The notes below the pieces were generated by a model. The model worked only from the letters and a program-made list of their open reading frames with translations, searched no databases and was not told where the DNA came from. Source: Streptomyces venezuelae (lineage in GTDB: Bacteria; Actinomycetota; Actinomycetes; Streptomycetales; Streptomycetaceae). Taken from it: a stretch of 64,000 nucleotides of DNA. Positions 28,551-38,445 of the stretch are shown here, piece after piece; position 1 is the first letter of the stretch; each line of letters opens with the position of its first letter. The stretch spans positions 4,261,501-4,325,500 of the forward strand of contig NZ_CP029190.1 of assembly GCF_008642295.1 (NCBI RefSeq). Direction: 5' to 3'. The translations under genes were made by a program, and so were the position numbers.

Positions 28551-29515
28551 ACGACGTCCTCGACGTCGCCCTGCGACTGATCGTCGTCTTCGCCGTCTTC
28601 CTCGTGCTGCCCCTGGTCATCGGGCAGACCGAGCACAAGGTGATGGCACACATGCAGGGCCGCCTCGGCCCCATGTACGCCGGCGGCTTCCACGGCTGGG
28701 CCCAGCTCGTCGCCGACGGGGTCAAGTTCGCGCAGAAGGAGGATGTCGTCCCGGCCAACGCCGACCGGCGCATCTTCCAGCTGGCCCCCGCCGTCGCCCT
28801 GCTCCCGTACCTCCTGGTGCTCGTCGCCATCCCGATCGGCCCCGGCGAGGGCGCCGTCGGGCAGGTCATCGACGCCGGCGTGTTCTTCGTACTCGCAGTG
28901 ATGGGCGTCGGAGTGCTCGGCAGCCTGATGGCGGGCTGGGCCTCCGCCAACAAGTTCTCGCTGCTCGGCGGTCTCCGGACGGCCGCCCAGCTGCTCGCCT
29001 ACGAGCTCCCCATGCTCCTCGCCGCGGCCTCGGTCGCCATGGCCGCCGGCACCGTCTCCCTCCCCGGGATCGTCGAGGCCTTCGAGTGGTGGTGGCTGCC
29101 CTGGCAGATCACCGGCGCCCTGGTCTTCTTCACCGCCGGTCTCGCCGAGCTGCAGCGGCCCCCGTTCGACATGCCCGTCGCCGACTCCGAGATCATCTTC
29201 GGTGCCTACACCGAGTACACCGGCCTCCGCTTCGCCCTCTTCCTGCTCGCCGAGTACGCCGGCATCGTCGTCCTCTGCGGCCTCACCACCGTCCTCTTCC
29301 TCGGCGGCTGGCAGGGTCCCTGGGGTGCCGACGGCCTCGGCTGGGTGTGGACCCTGCTCAAGACCGCGGTCCTCGCCTTCCTCGTGATCTGGCTGCGCGT
29401 CAGCTACCCGCGTCTGCGCGAGGACCAGCTGCAGAAGCTCGCCTGGACCGTACTCATCCCGCTCGCGCTCGCCCAGATCGCGCTCACCGGCATCGTGAAG
29501 GTGGCGATGAACTGA
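28547..29515 (+). CDS. nuoH2: NADH-quinone oxidoreductase-like subunit H, cluster 2
   Basis: 322 residues, GTG 28547 overlapping the nuoC2 stop; eight membrane segments. NuoH forms the quinone entry channel and couples the peripheral arm to the membrane. Conserved stretches: [51 protein letters not shown] and [20 protein letters not shown], the acidic residues of the E-channel. Without NuoD its quinone site would be incomplete unless NuoD is supplied from elsewhere. Confidence 0.93.
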   Translation: MNDVLDVALRLIVVFAVFLVLPLVIGQTEHKVMAHMQGRLGPMYAGGFHGWAQLVADGVKFAQKEDVVPANADRRIFQLAPAVALLPYLLVLVAIPIGPGEGAVGQVIDAGVFFVLAVMGVGVLGSLMAGWASANKFSLLGGLRTAAQLLAYELPMLLAAASVAMAAGTVSLPGIVEAFEWWWLPWQITGALVFFTAGLAELQRPPFDMPVADSEIIFGAYTEYTGLRFALFLLAEYAGIVVLCGLTTVLFLGGWQGPWGADGLGWVWTLLKTAVLAFLVIWLRVSYPRLREDQLQKLAWTVLIPLALAQIALTGIVKVAMN

Positions 29516-30150
29516 TGCCCATTCCCGGATCCGGCCTGGCCAAGGGCCTCGCCGTCACCCTGCGCACGATGACGAAGCGCTCGCACACCGCCCAGTACCC
29601 CGAGGTGCAGCCCGAACTCCCGCCCCGCACCCGCGGGGTCATCGGCCTGTTCGAGGAGAACTGCACGGTCTGCATGCTGTGCGCCCGCGAGTGCCCCGAC
29701 TGGTGCATCTACATCGACTCCCACAAGGAGACGATCCCGGCCGCCACTCCCGGCGGGCGCGAGCGCAGCCGGAACGTCCTCGACCGTTTCGCCATCGACT
29801 TCTCCCTCTGCATGTACTGCGGTATCTGCATCGAGGTCTGCCCCTTCGACGCACTGTTCTGGTCGCCGGAGTTCGAGTACGCGGAGACGGACATCCACGA
29901 ACTCACCCACGAGCGGGACAAGCTCCGCGAGTGGATGTGGACCGTCCCGGCCCCGCCCTCCCTCGACCCGGGCGCCGAGGAACCCAAGGAACTCGCCGCC
30001 GCCCGCAAGGCGGTGGACAAGGCGGAGGCCGAGGCCCGCGCCGCAGCGGAAGCCGAGGCCGCCGCCCGGGCCGCCGCCGAGGCCGGCCCCGCCGAGCCCG
30101 AGTCCGCCGACCCCGCCGGGCCTGACGCTCCGGCCGGAGGTGCCGCCTGA
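29515..30150 (+). CDS. nuoI2: NADH-quinone oxidoreductase-like subunit I, cluster 2 (two [4Fe-4S])
   Basis: 211 residues, ATG 29515 overlapping the nuoH2 stop. Two ferredoxin-type motifs: C50, C53, C56, C60 ([12 protein letters not shown]) and C99, C102, C105, C109 ([13 protein letters not shown]), binding clusters N6a/N6b that pass electrons to NuoB. An extra cysteine (C64) sits in DWCIYID. After about residue 150 there is a 60-residue Ala/Glu tail rich in heptad-like [14 protein letters not shown], probably helical. In a complex lacking NuoEFG, this subunit would be the natural docking point for a soluble ferredoxin. Confidence 0.93.
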   Translation: MPIPGSGLAKGLAVTLRTMTKRSHTAQYPEVQPELPPRTRGVIGLFEENCTVCMLCARECPDWCIYIDSHKETIPAATPGGRERSRNVLDRFAIDFSLCMYCGICIEVCPFDALFWSPEFEYAETDIHELTHERDKLREWMWTVPAPPSLDPGAEEPKELAAARKAVDKAEAEARAAAEAEAAARAAAEAGPAEPESADPAGPDAPAGGAA

Positions 30151-30737
30151 TGCACACCGCCACCGCCTCCCTGGCCGCCGCAGCCCAGGGCAACGGCTTC
30201 ATGTCACCGACCGGCGTCGAGATCGCCTTCCTCCTTGTCGGCATCGCCACCCTCGGCGCAGCACTCGTCACCGTCACCACCCGGCAGCTGGTGCACGCCG
30301 CGCTCTGGCTGGTGGTGACGCTGGGCGGAATCGCCGTCGAGTACCTGCTGCTCACCGCCGAGTTCATCGCCTGGGTCCAGGTGCTGATCTACCTCGGTTC
30401 CGTGGTCGTCCTCCTCCTCTTCGGCCTGATGCTCACCAAGGCCCCCATCGGCCGCTCCCCGGACGCCGACTCCGGCAACCGCTGGGTGGCCCTGGCCGTC
30501 GCCGTCGTCTCGGCCGGCGCCCTGGTCTGGGTCGTGGTCGACGCCTTCCGCACCACCTGGATCAACCTCGACGGGCCGGCCCAGGGCTCCACCAAGGTGT
30601 CCGGCGAGTACCTCTTCCAGCACTGGGTGCTGCCCTTCGAGGCGCTCTCCGTCCTTCTGCTGGCCGCGCTGATCGGAGCCATCGTGCTGTCCCGCAAGAA
30701 CGGAAACGACGAAGCCGGCGCGAAGGGGAAGCGCTGA
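30150..30737 (+). CDS. nuoJ2: NADH-quinone oxidoreductase-like subunit J, cluster 2
   Basis: 195 residues, ATG 30150 overlapping the nuoI2 stop. Five hydrophobic segments; [20 protein letters not shown] and [26 protein letters not shown] are the conserved NuoJ helices (the second includes the pi-bulge helix region). It is shorter than the cluster 1 protein, ending in a Lys/Gly tail. nuoK2 overlaps its stop. Confidence 0.93.
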   Translation: MHTATASLAAAAQGNGFMSPTGVEIAFLLVGIATLGAALVTVTTRQLVHAALWLVVTLGGIAVEYLLLTAEFIAWVQVLIYLGSVVVLLLFGLMLTKAPIGRSPDADSGNRWVALAVAVVSAGALVWVVVDAFRTTWINLDGPAQGSTKVSGEYLFQHWVLPFEALSVLLLAALIGAIVLSRKNGNDEAGAKGKR

Positions 30738-31096
30738 TGCATCTCGCCTACCCCGCCGTGCTCGCGGTGCTCCTCTTCTGCACGGGCCTGTACGGAGTGC
30801 TCGCCCGCCGCAACGCCATCCTGGTGCTGATGTCCGTCGAGCTGATGCTCAACGCCGTCAACCTCAACCTGGTGGCCTTCGACGTCTGGCTGCGCGACAC
30901 CCTGCACGCCGGCCAGGCCCTCACCCTCTTCGTGATCGCCATCGCCGCCGCCGAGATCGGCATCGGTCTGGCCATCGTGCTGATGGTGTACCGCAACCGG
31001 GGCACGTCCGACGTCGACCGGCTGCGCGACACCGCCGAGGGCAACGAGCCGCCCGCACCGACCGCCGAGTCCGCTCCCCACGAGGTCGCCGCGTGA
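30737..31096 (+). CDS. nuoK2: NADH-quinone oxidoreductase-like subunit K, cluster 2
   Basis: 119 residues, ATG 30737. Three helices with [20 protein letters not shown] carrying the helix 2 glutamate and [16 protein letters not shown] the second. There is a hydrophilic tail of about 22 residues ([19 protein letters not shown]) not present in the 99-residue cluster 1 copy. The stop overlaps the GTG of nuoL2. Confidence 0.93.
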   Translation: MHLAYPAVLAVLLFCTGLYGVLARRNAILVLMSVELMLNAVNLNLVAFDVWLRDTLHAGQALTLFVIAIAAAEIGIGLAIVLMVYRNRGTSDVDRLRDTAEGNEPPAPTAESAPHEVAA

Positions 31097-33087
31097 CCAC
31101 CACGACCCTCGCCGTTCTCGTCCCCCTCCTTCCCTTCCTGGGAGCGGTGGCCGGACTGCTGTTCGGCCGCACGGCCCCCGGATTCGTCCGGCCGCTGGCC
31201 GTGCTGCCCACCCTGGCCGCGGCCGTACTGGCCGTCCTCGTCGCCGTCCGCCAGGGCGGCGGCGAGCCGATCGAGGCCGCGACGGAACTGACCCCGACCG
31301 GCTCGGTGCCGATCGAGCTCGCCCTCTACCTGGACGGCTTCGCCGTCCTCGTGGCCGTGCTGGTCGGTGTGGTCGCCACCTGCGTACAGCTCTACTCGAC
31401 GGCCTACCTGCGCGAGGACCCGCGCTACCCGTCGTACGCCGCTCTGGTCTCACTGTTCACCTCCGCCATGCTGCTCGTCGTCTACTCCGGCGACCTGATG
31501 GTGCTGCTGGTCGGCTGGGAGATCATGGGCATCTGCTCGTACTTCCTGGTGGGCCACTACTGGGAGACCGAGGCGGCCCGCTCCGCCTCCCTCAAGGCCT
31601 TCCTCGTCACCAAGCTCGGCGACGTCCCGTTCCTGATCGGTCTGTTCGCGCTCGCCACCGACGCCAACTCCTTCCAGATCACCGAGATCCTCGAGACCGT
31701 CAAGAACGGCGGACTCGACCACCCGACGCTGATCGCGCTGCTGCTGCTGGCCGGAGTCGCGGGCAAGTCCGCGCAGTTCCCGCTGCACACCTGGCTTCCG
31801 GACGCCATGGCGGGCCCGACCCCGGTCTCCGCTCTGATCCACGCCGCGACCATGGTCGCCGCCGGTGTCTACTTCATCGCCCGTCTCCTTCCGGTCTTCG
31901 GGGCCTCCCAGGCCGCGCTTGTGGTGATGGCCGTGATGGCGGCCGTGACCATGGTCGGCTCCGGGCTCGCCGCCCTCGCGCAGGACGACATCAAGCGGGT
32001 GCTCGCCTACTCCACGGTCGGTCAGCTCGGCTACATGATCGGCGCGCTGGCCGTCGGCGACCGTTCGGCCGCCGTGTTCCACCTCCTGTCCCACGGCTTC
32101 TTCAAGGCACTCCTCTTCCTCGGCGCCGGCGTGATCATCCACGCCGCCGGGACCAACTCCCTGGCCGCCATGGCCCGGATGGACGGCCTGGCCAAGCGCA
32201 TCCCGGACGCCTTCTGGACCATGTCGATCGCGCTGCTCGCGCTCGCCGCGATCCCGCCCTTCGCCGGTTTCTTCTCCAAGGAAGCCGTCCTGGTCGCCGC
32301 CGAGCAGACCGCCACCGGACACTCCGAGTTCGCCCCGGGCGCAGCCGGCTGGCTGGTGCTCGTCTCCGGTGTGCTGACCGCCCTGCTCACCGCCGCCTAC
32401 GCCACCCGGCTCTGGCTGATGGCCTTCCGGGGCCGGGGCGTCGCCGCCCCGGACCACGGCAAGGAGCCGTTCGCCATGACCGGAGTGCTGTGGCTGCTGG
32501 CGGTTCCGACGGTCGGCTTCGGCCTCGCCGCCGGCCCCCTCGCCGACTGGTTCGACGGCGCGGAACTGACCCCGACCCTGGCCACCTCGGTGCTGGGCAC
32601 GGGCGCGGCGGTCATCGGCGGAATGCTCACCTACGCCCTCTGGCACCGCATCTCCGTCACCACCGCCGGCCAGGCGCCGACCACGACAGGGGTCGCCGAT
32701 GCCGCCGAGTCCGCCGCCGGCGCCCCCGAGGTGGACGAGGTCACCCACGACCACCCCGTCGTCCCGGCCCGCCCCGCCGCCGACCCCGGCAAGGCGCTCC
32801 TCGGCCCGCTGTACCCGCACGCCCACGTCGGCTTCCACCTCGACGCCGTCTACGACGCGCTGTTCGTACGCCCCGTACGCGCCGCCGCCGGCCTGGTCCG
32901 CTTCCTGGACCGCGCAGTCGTCGACACGTACGTCCGCGGCGCCGGCACCGGACCCGGGCTGCTCGGCACCCTCGTGCGCCGCGCCCAGACCGGCAACGTG
33001 CAGAGCTACCTGAGCGCCCTGCTCGCCGGTGCCGTGGTCCTGGCGATCGCCACCGCCGTCCTTGCCAACGTCAACGCCGGATCGTGA
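31093..33087 (+). CDS. nuoL2: NADH-quinone oxidoreductase-like subunit L, cluster 2
   Basis: 664 residues, GTG 31093. Antiporter-like proton channel with the lateral helix. [71 protein letters not shown] and [21 protein letters not shown] are conserved. Residues about 535-570 form a hydrophilic insertion ([20 protein letters not shown]) before the final helices. The stop overlaps nuoM2. Confidence 0.94.
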   Translation: MTTTTLAVLVPLLPFLGAVAGLLFGRTAPGFVRPLAVLPTLAAAVLAVLVAVRQGGGEPIEAATELTPTGSVPIELALYLDGFAVLVAVLVGVVATCVQLYSTAYLREDPRYPSYAALVSLFTSAMLLVVYSGDLMVLLVGWEIMGICSYFLVGHYWETEAARSASLKAFLVTKLGDVPFLIGLFALATDANSFQITEILETVKNGGLDHPTLIALLLLAGVAGKSAQFPLHTWLPDAMAGPTPVSALIHAATMVAAGVYFIARLLPVFGASQAALVVMAVMAAVTMVGSGLAALAQDDIKRVLAYSTVGQLGYMIGALAVGDRSAAVFHLLSHGFFKALLFLGAGVIIHAAGTNSLAAMARMDGLAKRIPDAFWTMSIALLALAAIPPFAGFFSKEAVLVAAEQTATGHSEFAPGAAGWLVLVSGVLTALLTAAYATRLWLMAFRGRGVAAPDHGKEPFAMTGVLWLLAVPTVGFGLAAGPLADWFDGAELTPTLATSVLGTGAAVIGGMLTYALWHRISVTTAGQAPTTTGVADAAESAAGAPEVDEVTHDHPVVPARPAADPGKALLGPLYPHAHVGFHLDAVYDALFVRPVRAAAGLVRFLDRAVVDTYVRGAGTGPGLLGTLVRRAQTGNVQSYLSALLAGAVVLAIATAVLANVNAGS

Positions 33088-34688
33088 GCCGTGAGTCAGC
33101 CGTGATTGATATCAGCCCATCCGTGATGCAGTTCCTTCTGGCGTTCATCGTGGCCGCGCCGCTCCTCGGCTCGGTCGCGGCCCTGCTGCCGCCCCCGCCC
33201 GGCCTCAAGGGCCGCAGCCCCGAACAGGCGGTGCTCCGCCACGGCGTCACCGTGACCGGTGTCATCCTGGCCGCGGCGGTCGCCCTCACCCTGGGCTTCG
33301 ACCACGACAACCCGTCCCGCTTCCAGGCGACGACGGACATCAGCTGGATCCCGGCGCTGGACGTCCGGATCCACCTCGGTGTCGACGGCATCTCGCTCCC
33401 CCTCCTCCTGATGACCGCGCTGCTGTTCTTCCTCTGCGCGCTCTACAGCTACTTCAAGCTTCCCGCGGGCCCCTCCCCGAAGGCCTTCGTCGCGCTGCTC
33501 CTGGTCCTGGAGTCCGGCACGCTCGCGACCTTCGCGGTCCTCGATCTGCTGCTCTTCTTCCTCGCCTTCGAGATGGTGCTCATCCCGATGTACTTCCTCA
33601 TCGCCCGCTGGGGCGGTGACCAGCGGCAGGCCGCCGCCTGGAAGTTCATCCTCTACACGCTGCTCGGATCCGTGGTCATGCTGCTCGGACTGCTGCTGAT
33701 CGGGATCGACAGCGGCACTTTCGACATGGTGACACTGGCCACTGACAACGGCCGCGAACTGTCCCACACCACCCAGCTGCTGGCGGTGCTCGCCATCGGG
33801 ATCGGCCTCGCCGTGAAGACCCCGATGTGGCCGCTGCACAGCTGGCTTCCCGACGCCCACACCGCCGCCCCCACCGTCGGATCCGTCCTGCTGGCCGGTG
33901 TCCTGCTGAAGATGGGCACCTACGGGTTCGTGCGCATCCTGCTGCCCGCCACCCCCGACGGCATGCAGACCTTCGCGCCCTACCTGGCCGCCTTCGCCGT
34001 GGTCGGCATCGTCTACGGTTCGCTGGCCTGCCTCGCCCTCGCCCGCAAGGGCGCCAACGGCGACCTCAAGCGGCTCATCGCGTACTCCTCCGTCGGCCAT
34101 ATGGGCTTCGTGCTCCTCGGCATCGCCACCATGTCCCCCACCGGGGTCAACGGCGCCCTGTTCGCGAACATCGCCCACGGCCTGATCACCGGCCTCCTCT
34201 TCTTCCTGGTCGGCGCCCTCAAGGACCGCTACGGCAGCACCGATCTCGACACCCTCGCCGGAGCCACCGGCGCCGCCCTCTACGGCCGCGCCCCCCGCTT
34301 CGGCGCCCTGCTCGCCTTCGCCGCCGTCGCCTCCCTCGGCCTGCCCGGCCTGGCCGGGTTCTGGGGCGAGATGCTCGCCCTGTTCGGCGCGTTCGACCCG
34401 GCCGAGGGCCTGTCCCGGCCCGCCTTCCTCACCTTCATGGCGATCGGCGCGTTCGGCACCCTGCTCACCGCCGCATATCTTCTGATCGTCGTACGCAGGG
34501 TGTGCATGGGCGATCCGCAGACGCTTCCCAAGGCCGCCCCGGCGGTCGTGGCCGACGTCCAGCACTACGAGTTCGCCGCCTGGACCCCGCTCGTCGCCCT
34601 CACCGTTCTCGCCGGCCTGTGGCCCGCCGTCCTCCTCGGCCTCACCAACCCGGCCGTCCAGAAGCTCCTCGCAGGAGGCAACGCATGA
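33084..34688 (+). CDS. nuoM2: NADH-quinone oxidoreductase-like subunit M, cluster 2
   Basis: 534 residues from GTG 33084, which overlaps the nuoL2 stop by 4 bp as elsewhere in this operon; in-frame alternatives are GTG 33102 and ATG 33126. Conserved FLAFEMVLIPMYFLIARWG (membrane glutamate), KTPMWPLHSWLPDAHTAAPT (lysine), KRLIAYSSVGHMGFVLLG. About 14 membrane helices. Its identity to NuoM1 is moderate, so the second operon is old or acquired separately, not a recent tandem copy. Confidence 0.93.
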   Translation: MSRESAVIDISPSVMQFLLAFIVAAPLLGSVAALLPPPPGLKGRSPEQAVLRHGVTVTGVILAAAVALTLGFDHDNPSRFQATTDISWIPALDVRIHLGVDGISLPLLLMTALLFFLCALYSYFKLPAGPSPKAFVALLLVLESGTLATFAVLDLLLFFLAFEMVLIPMYFLIARWGGDQRQAAAWKFILYTLLGSVVMLLGLLLIGIDSGTFDMVTLATDNGRELSHTTQLLAVLAIGIGLAVKTPMWPLHSWLPDAHTAAPTVGSVLLAGVLLKMGTYGFVRILLPATPDGMQTFAPYLAAFAVVGIVYGSLACLALARKGANGDLKRLIAYSSVGHMGFVLLGIATMSPTGVNGALFANIAHGLITGLLFFLVGALKDRYGSTDLDTLAGATGAALYGRAPRFGALLAFAAVASLGLPGLAGFWGEMLALFGAFDPAEGLSRPAFLTFMAIGAFGTLLTAAYLLIVVRRVCMGDPQTLPKAAPAVVADVQHYEFAAWTPLVALTVLAGLWPAVLLGLTNPAVQKLLAGGNA

Positions 34689-36262
34689 CGGCCCTCGCCG
34701 CCCCCGACACCGTCAGTCTCGTCCAGACCGTCGACTGGCTCGCCATCGCGCCGGTGGTCGTCCCCGCCGCGGTCGCCCTGCTGGTGCTGGTCGCCGACCT
34801 GTTCCTGCCGGACGGGAAGAAGGCCGCGCTCGGCTGGTTCTCCGTGGCCGGCCTGGCCGCCTCCACCGTCCTGCTGCTGCCGCTGCGCGGCGAGGACCGC
34901 TCCACCTTCTGCCTCACCGACACCGCCCTCGCCACCGGCGAGGCCTGCAGCTACACCGCCGACCGGTTCACCCTCGTCATCCAGTTCCTGGTGCTCGCGG
35001 GTGCCCTGGTCACCGCCCTGCTGTCGGTCACCTCGATCCGTGAGACCCGGCTCCCGGCCGGTGAGTACTGGTTCCTGCTGCTGTCCTCCGCCGCCGGTGC
35101 CGCCCTGCTTCCCGCCTCCCGCGACTTCGCCACGCTGATCGTCGCCCTCGAAGTGGCCTCGCTGCCCGCCTTCGCCCTCGTCGGCCTGCGCCGCGGCGAC
35201 CGGATGTCCTCCGAGGCGGCCCTCAAGTTCTTCCTGTCCTCGGTCACCGCGACGGCCGTTTCCCTGCTCGGCATCAGCTTCGTCTACGCCGCCACCGGCA
35301 CCCTGCACCTCACCCAGGTCGCCGACCGGCTCGAGGACGTCCCCGGGCAGCTCGACACCCTCGCCATGGCCGGTGTCGCCCTCACCCTCGTCGGCTTCGC
35401 CTTCAAGACCGCCGCGGTCCCCTTCCACTTCTGGGTCCCGGACACCTATGTGGGCGCCCCGCTGCCCATCGCCGGCTACCTCTCGGTGATCGGCAAGGCG
35501 GTCGGCTTCACCGGCCTGATCCTGGTCACCGTGATCGCCTTCCCGGCGTACTCCGACATCTGGGGCCCGGCCCTGGCCGTCCTCGCCGCGCTCACCATGA
35601 CGCTGGGCAACGCCGCCGCCCTGCGCCAGGACCCGGACCGCCCCCACAGCGCCGTCCGGCTGCTCGCCTGGTCCTCCGTCGGCCAAGCCGGGTACCTCCT
35701 GGTCCCGATCGCCGCGGCTGCGTACTCCGAGCGCGACCAGATCGGCTCCACCGTCTCCTACGCCCTCATGTACGCGGCGGTGAACCTCGGCGCCTTCGCG
35801 GTGGCCGCACTGGTCGCCCGTACCAAGCCGCTGAACCGGATCGCGGACTACCGCGGCCTGTACGCGGAGCGTCCGCTCGCCGCCCTCGCGTTGGCCTTCT
35901 TCCTGCTCTGCCTGGCCGGCCTGCCGCCGGGCATCATCGGCCTCTTCGCCAAGGTCACCGTCTTCCAGTCCGCGGTGGACGCGGGCCTGGGCTGGCTGGC
36001 CGTGGTCATGGCGGTCAACGTGGTCATCGCCCTCTACTACTACCTCCAGTGGACGGCGCTGCTCTTCCGCGCCCCCGTCCCGGAGGCCGAACCGGCCGCC
36101 GCCGCAGCCGCCGCCGGAGCTGCCGAGGGCACCCCCCGCCGCGCCAAGGTGCCGTTCCCGGTCACCGCGGCCATTGCCGTCACCGCCGTGGTGTCCGTGA
36201 TCGTCTCCGGTGCCCCCCAGCTGGTCCTCCGCTTCGCGGCGACCAGCCTCTTCCCGCAGTAG
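34685..36262 (+). CDS. nuoN2: NADH-quinone oxidoreductase-like subunit N, cluster 2
   Basis: 525 residues, ATG 34685 with GGAGG upstream, overlapping the nuoM2 stop. LIVALEVASLPAFALVGLRR, KTAAVPFHFWVPDTYVGAPL and VRLLAWSSVGQAGYLLVP are the family motifs; about 14 membrane helices. Last gene of the ten-gene set; 170 bp without gene or clear terminator separate it from htpX. The operon has stop-start overlaps throughout, so all ten products are probably made in concert. Confidence 0.93.
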   Translation: MTALAAPDTVSLVQTVDWLAIAPVVVPAAVALLVLVADLFLPDGKKAALGWFSVAGLAASTVLLLPLRGEDRSTFCLTDTALATGEACSYTADRFTLVIQFLVLAGALVTALLSVTSIRETRLPAGEYWFLLLSSAAGAALLPASRDFATLIVALEVASLPAFALVGLRRGDRMSSEAALKFFLSSVTATAVSLLGISFVYAATGTLHLTQVADRLEDVPGQLDTLAMAGVALTLVGFAFKTAAVPFHFWVPDTYVGAPLPIAGYLSVIGKAVGFTGLILVTVIAFPAYSDIWGPALAVLAALTMTLGNAAALRQDPDRPHSAVRLLAWSSVGQAGYLLVPIAAAAYSERDQIGSTVSYALMYAAVNLGAFAVAALVARTKPLNRIADYRGLYAERPLAALALAFFLLCLAGLPPGIIGLFAKVTVFQSAVDAGLGWLAVVMAVNVVIALYYYLQWTALLFRAPVPEAEPAAAAAAAGAAEGTPRRAKVPFPVTAAIAVTAVVSVIVSGAPQLVLRFAATSLFPQ

Positions 36263-36432
36263 CGCCGACGGGCGCGCTCACCCGTACGGACCAACGCGCG
36301 CCGCGGGCGGCAAGGCAGGACCGGGAACCCGGCGCCCTCGCCTGGCGTTGACCAGGCAGGGAGGGTCCACTGGACCGTAGCCCCGCACACCCAAGACGGG
36401 GCTCCCCTGCCGCACCACCTGGAGGGCGTACC

Positions 36433-37296
36433 GTGCACCGCCGGCACAACGGGCTGAAGACCGCCGTACTCCTCGGCGGTCTGTCCGCACTCATCATCGT
36501 CATCGGAAGTTTCTTCGGGCGCACCGGCCTGATCGTGGCCGTGTTCGTCGCCCTGGGCACCAACGCGTATGCGTACTGGAACAGCGACAAGCTGGCTCTA
36601 CGCGCGATGCGTGCCCGCCCGGTCAGCGAATTCGAGGCGCCCGAGCTCTACCGGATGGTCCGCGAGCTCTCCACCTCGGCGCGCCAGCCGATGCCCCGGC
36701 TCTACATCTCACCGACCGAGGCGCCGAACGCCTTCGCGACCGGCCGCAACCCGCGCAACGCCGCCGTCTGCTGCACGGAGGGGATCCTCCGCATCCTCGA
36801 CGAGCGGGAGCTCCGCGGAGTCATCGGGCACGAGCTGAGCCACGTCTACAACCGCGACATCCTGATCTCCTCGGTCGCCGGAGCCCTGGCCTCCGTGATC
36901 ATGTTCCTGGTGAACTTCGCCTGGCTGATCCCGATCGGCCGGTCCAACGACGACGAGGGCCCCGGCCTGCTCGGCATGCTGCTGATCATGATCCTGGGCC
37001 CGCTGGCCGCATCCGTGATCCAGCTGGCCATCAGCCGCTCCCGGGAGTACGAGGCGGACGCCTCCGGAGCCCAGCTCACCGGTGACCCGCTGGCCCTGGC
37101 CAGCGCCCTGCGCAAGCTCGACGCCGGAACCAAGCAGCTTCCGCTGCCGCCCGAGCCCCGGCTGGAAACCGCCAGCCACATGATGATCGCGAACCCGTTC
37201 CGGCCGGGCCAGGGCCTGTCCAGGATGTTTTCCACCCACCCGCCCATGGCCGAGCGAATCGCCCGGCTCGAGCAGATGGCAGGTCGAGGCCAGTGA
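36433..37296 (+). CDS. htpX: Membrane zinc metalloprotease HtpX
   Basis: M48 peptidase degrading misfolded membrane proteins, active site facing the cytoplasm. 287 residues, GTG 36433 after GGAGGG. Two N-terminal helices (about 10-30, 31-50), zinc motif HELSH (133-137) in [14 protein letters not shown], third ligand in [10 protein letters not shown], and two more helices between (about 150-170, 176-200). The C-terminus ends with [16 protein letters not shown], typical of HtpX. yccF overlaps its stop. Its place just after a large membrane complex operon may simply reflect ancestral order. Confidence 0.93.
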   Translation: MHRRHNGLKTAVLLGGLSALIIVIGSFFGRTGLIVAVFVALGTNAYAYWNSDKLALRAMRARPVSEFEAPELYRMVRELSTSARQPMPRLYISPTEAPNAFATGRNPRNAAVCCTEGILRILDERELRGVIGHELSHVYNRDILISSVAGALASVIMFLVNFAWLIPIGRSNDDEGPGLLGMLLIMILGPLAASVIQLAISRSREYEADASGAQLTGDPLALASALRKLDAGTKQLPLPPEPRLETASHMMIANPFRPGQGLSRMFSTHPPMAERIARLEQMAGRGQ

Positions 37297-37685
37297 AGAC
37301 CATCCTGAACGTCATATGGCTCGTACTCAGCGGATTCTGGCTGTTCCTGGGGTACTGCCTGGCCGGTGTGATCCTCTGCATCACCATCATCGGCATCCCC
37401 TTCGGCATCGCCTCGTTCCGGATCGCCGTGTACGCCCTCTGGCCTTTCGGCTATACGACGGTCGAACGCCATGACGCGGGCGCCCCGTCCTGCGTCGGCA
37501 ATGTCCTCTGGCTGCTGCTGGCCGGCTGGTGGCTGGCCCTCGGCCACATCGTGACGGGCATCGCCCTCTGCATCACGATCATCGGCATCCCCTTCGGCAT
37601 CGCGAACTTCAAGATGATCCCGATCTCGCTGCTCCCGCTGGGCCGCGAAATCGTACGCACCGACGCCCCGTTCGCCACTCGGTGA
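37293..37685 (+). CDS. yccF: YccF-domain inner membrane protein
   Basis: 130 residues, GTG 37293 overlapping htpX. Two tandem DUF307/YccF repeats: [18 protein letters not shown] (residues about 28-45) and [17 protein letters not shown] (about 90-107), each preceded by a Trp-rich helix [16 protein letters not shown] or [16 protein letters not shown]. Small integral membrane protein; biochemical role not known in any organism that I can recall. Likely co-transcribed with htpX. Confidence 0.88.
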   Translation: MKTILNVIWLVLSGFWLFLGYCLAGVILCITIIGIPFGIASFRIAVYALWPFGYTTVERHDAGAPSCVGNVLWLLLAGWWLALGHIVTGIALCITIIGIPFGIANFKMIPISLLPLGREIVRTDAPFATR

Positions 37686-37705
37686 CAGGGAGGGGCTCGC
37701 CTGGG

Positions 37706-37714
37706 TTATCCACA
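37706..37714 (+). promoter_or_regulatory. Isolated DnaA-box-like 9-mer
   Basis: TTATCCACA, a perfect match to the general bacterial DnaA box, lies between yccF and the SMI1-like gene, 41 bp before the latter's start. Only one copy is seen, far from any origin-like cluster. By chance such a 9-mer is rare in GC-rich DNA but not impossible. Confidence 0.3.
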
Positions 37715-37754
37715 GGCTGAGCGGGGTGTCAGTGGGGTGGTTCACCATGAAGCC

Positions 37755-38279
37755 ATGAACGAGACCGAGCAGTTGCTGGAGCAAGTCGCCGCTCATGCGC
37801 GCAACTCCCTGAAGGGGCAGCGAAAGCCCCTTCCGGCGCCCCTGCCCCCAGCGGGCCTGCGGCGCATCGAAGGCATACTCGGCTTCGACCTGCCCCCGCT
37901 GCTCGCCGGGCTCTACACCCGGATCGCGGACGGTGGATTCGGGCCGGAGGGCGGTCTGCTGACACTCGGCCAGGCCGCGGATGCGTATGCGGCGATGCGC
38001 ACCTCGGCCTGGCGCTGGCCCGAAGGCGTCCTGCCCATCGCCGACTTCGGCTGCGGACTGTACGCATGTGTGGACTGCCGGTCTGAGACCGCACAGGTGC
38101 TGCTGTTCGAGCCGAACCCGGGCGATCCGGACCTCGCCTGGTATGTGGACACCCCCGGCCTGGCGGACTGGCTGCGCGGCTGGATCGACGGGACCGCCTG
38201 GTACTGCGAGGACTCGGCGGCGGGGGAGGAATTCGACCTGGAGCTGAGGCTCTGGTCGGAATTCAGATCCCGCGTGTAG
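37755..38279 (+). CDS. SMI1/KNR4-like (SUKH) family protein
   Basis: 174 residues from ATG 37755; GTG 37737 is an in-frame alternative and neither has a clear ribosome site. PPAGLRRIEGILGFDLPPLLAGLYTRIADGGFGPEGG matches, in separate pieces (LRRIEGILGFDLPPLLAGLY, ADGGFGPEGGLL), the N-terminal SUKH helix-strand core; later GVLPIADFGCGLYACVD and LADWLRGWIDG complete it. SUKH proteins are commonly immunity proteins of polymorphic toxins or housekeeping regulators. No toxin gene is adjacent, so a role in immunity is not supported by context. Confidence 0.72.
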   Translation: MNETEQLLEQVAAHARNSLKGQRKPLPAPLPPAGLRRIEGILGFDLPPLLAGLYTRIADGGFGPEGGLLTLGQAADAYAAMRTSAWRWPEGVLPIADFGCGLYACVDCRSETAQVLLFEPNPGDPDLAWYVDTPGLADWLRGWIDGTAWYCEDSAAGEEFDLELRLWSEFRSRV

Positions 38280-38445
38280 CGATGGCCAGCCGGCCGGCCC
38301 GAGTGCCGCCACGGCCCGGTCCTTGACACCTGAATCGTGTGCTTCCAGCGTCCGGCGCATCCGGACGGGCGCATTCGCGATCGCATAGGAGGCCGGCACT
38401 CCACAGGAGGCCGGACCACCACGCCACGACCGGGGAGCGGGCCCT

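Noticed and set aside
37737..37754. GTG 37737 as start of the SMI1-like protein
   Set aside because: Possible, but it adds MVHHEA without a ribosome site; ATG 37755 gives a more typical N-terminus. Not decided firmly.
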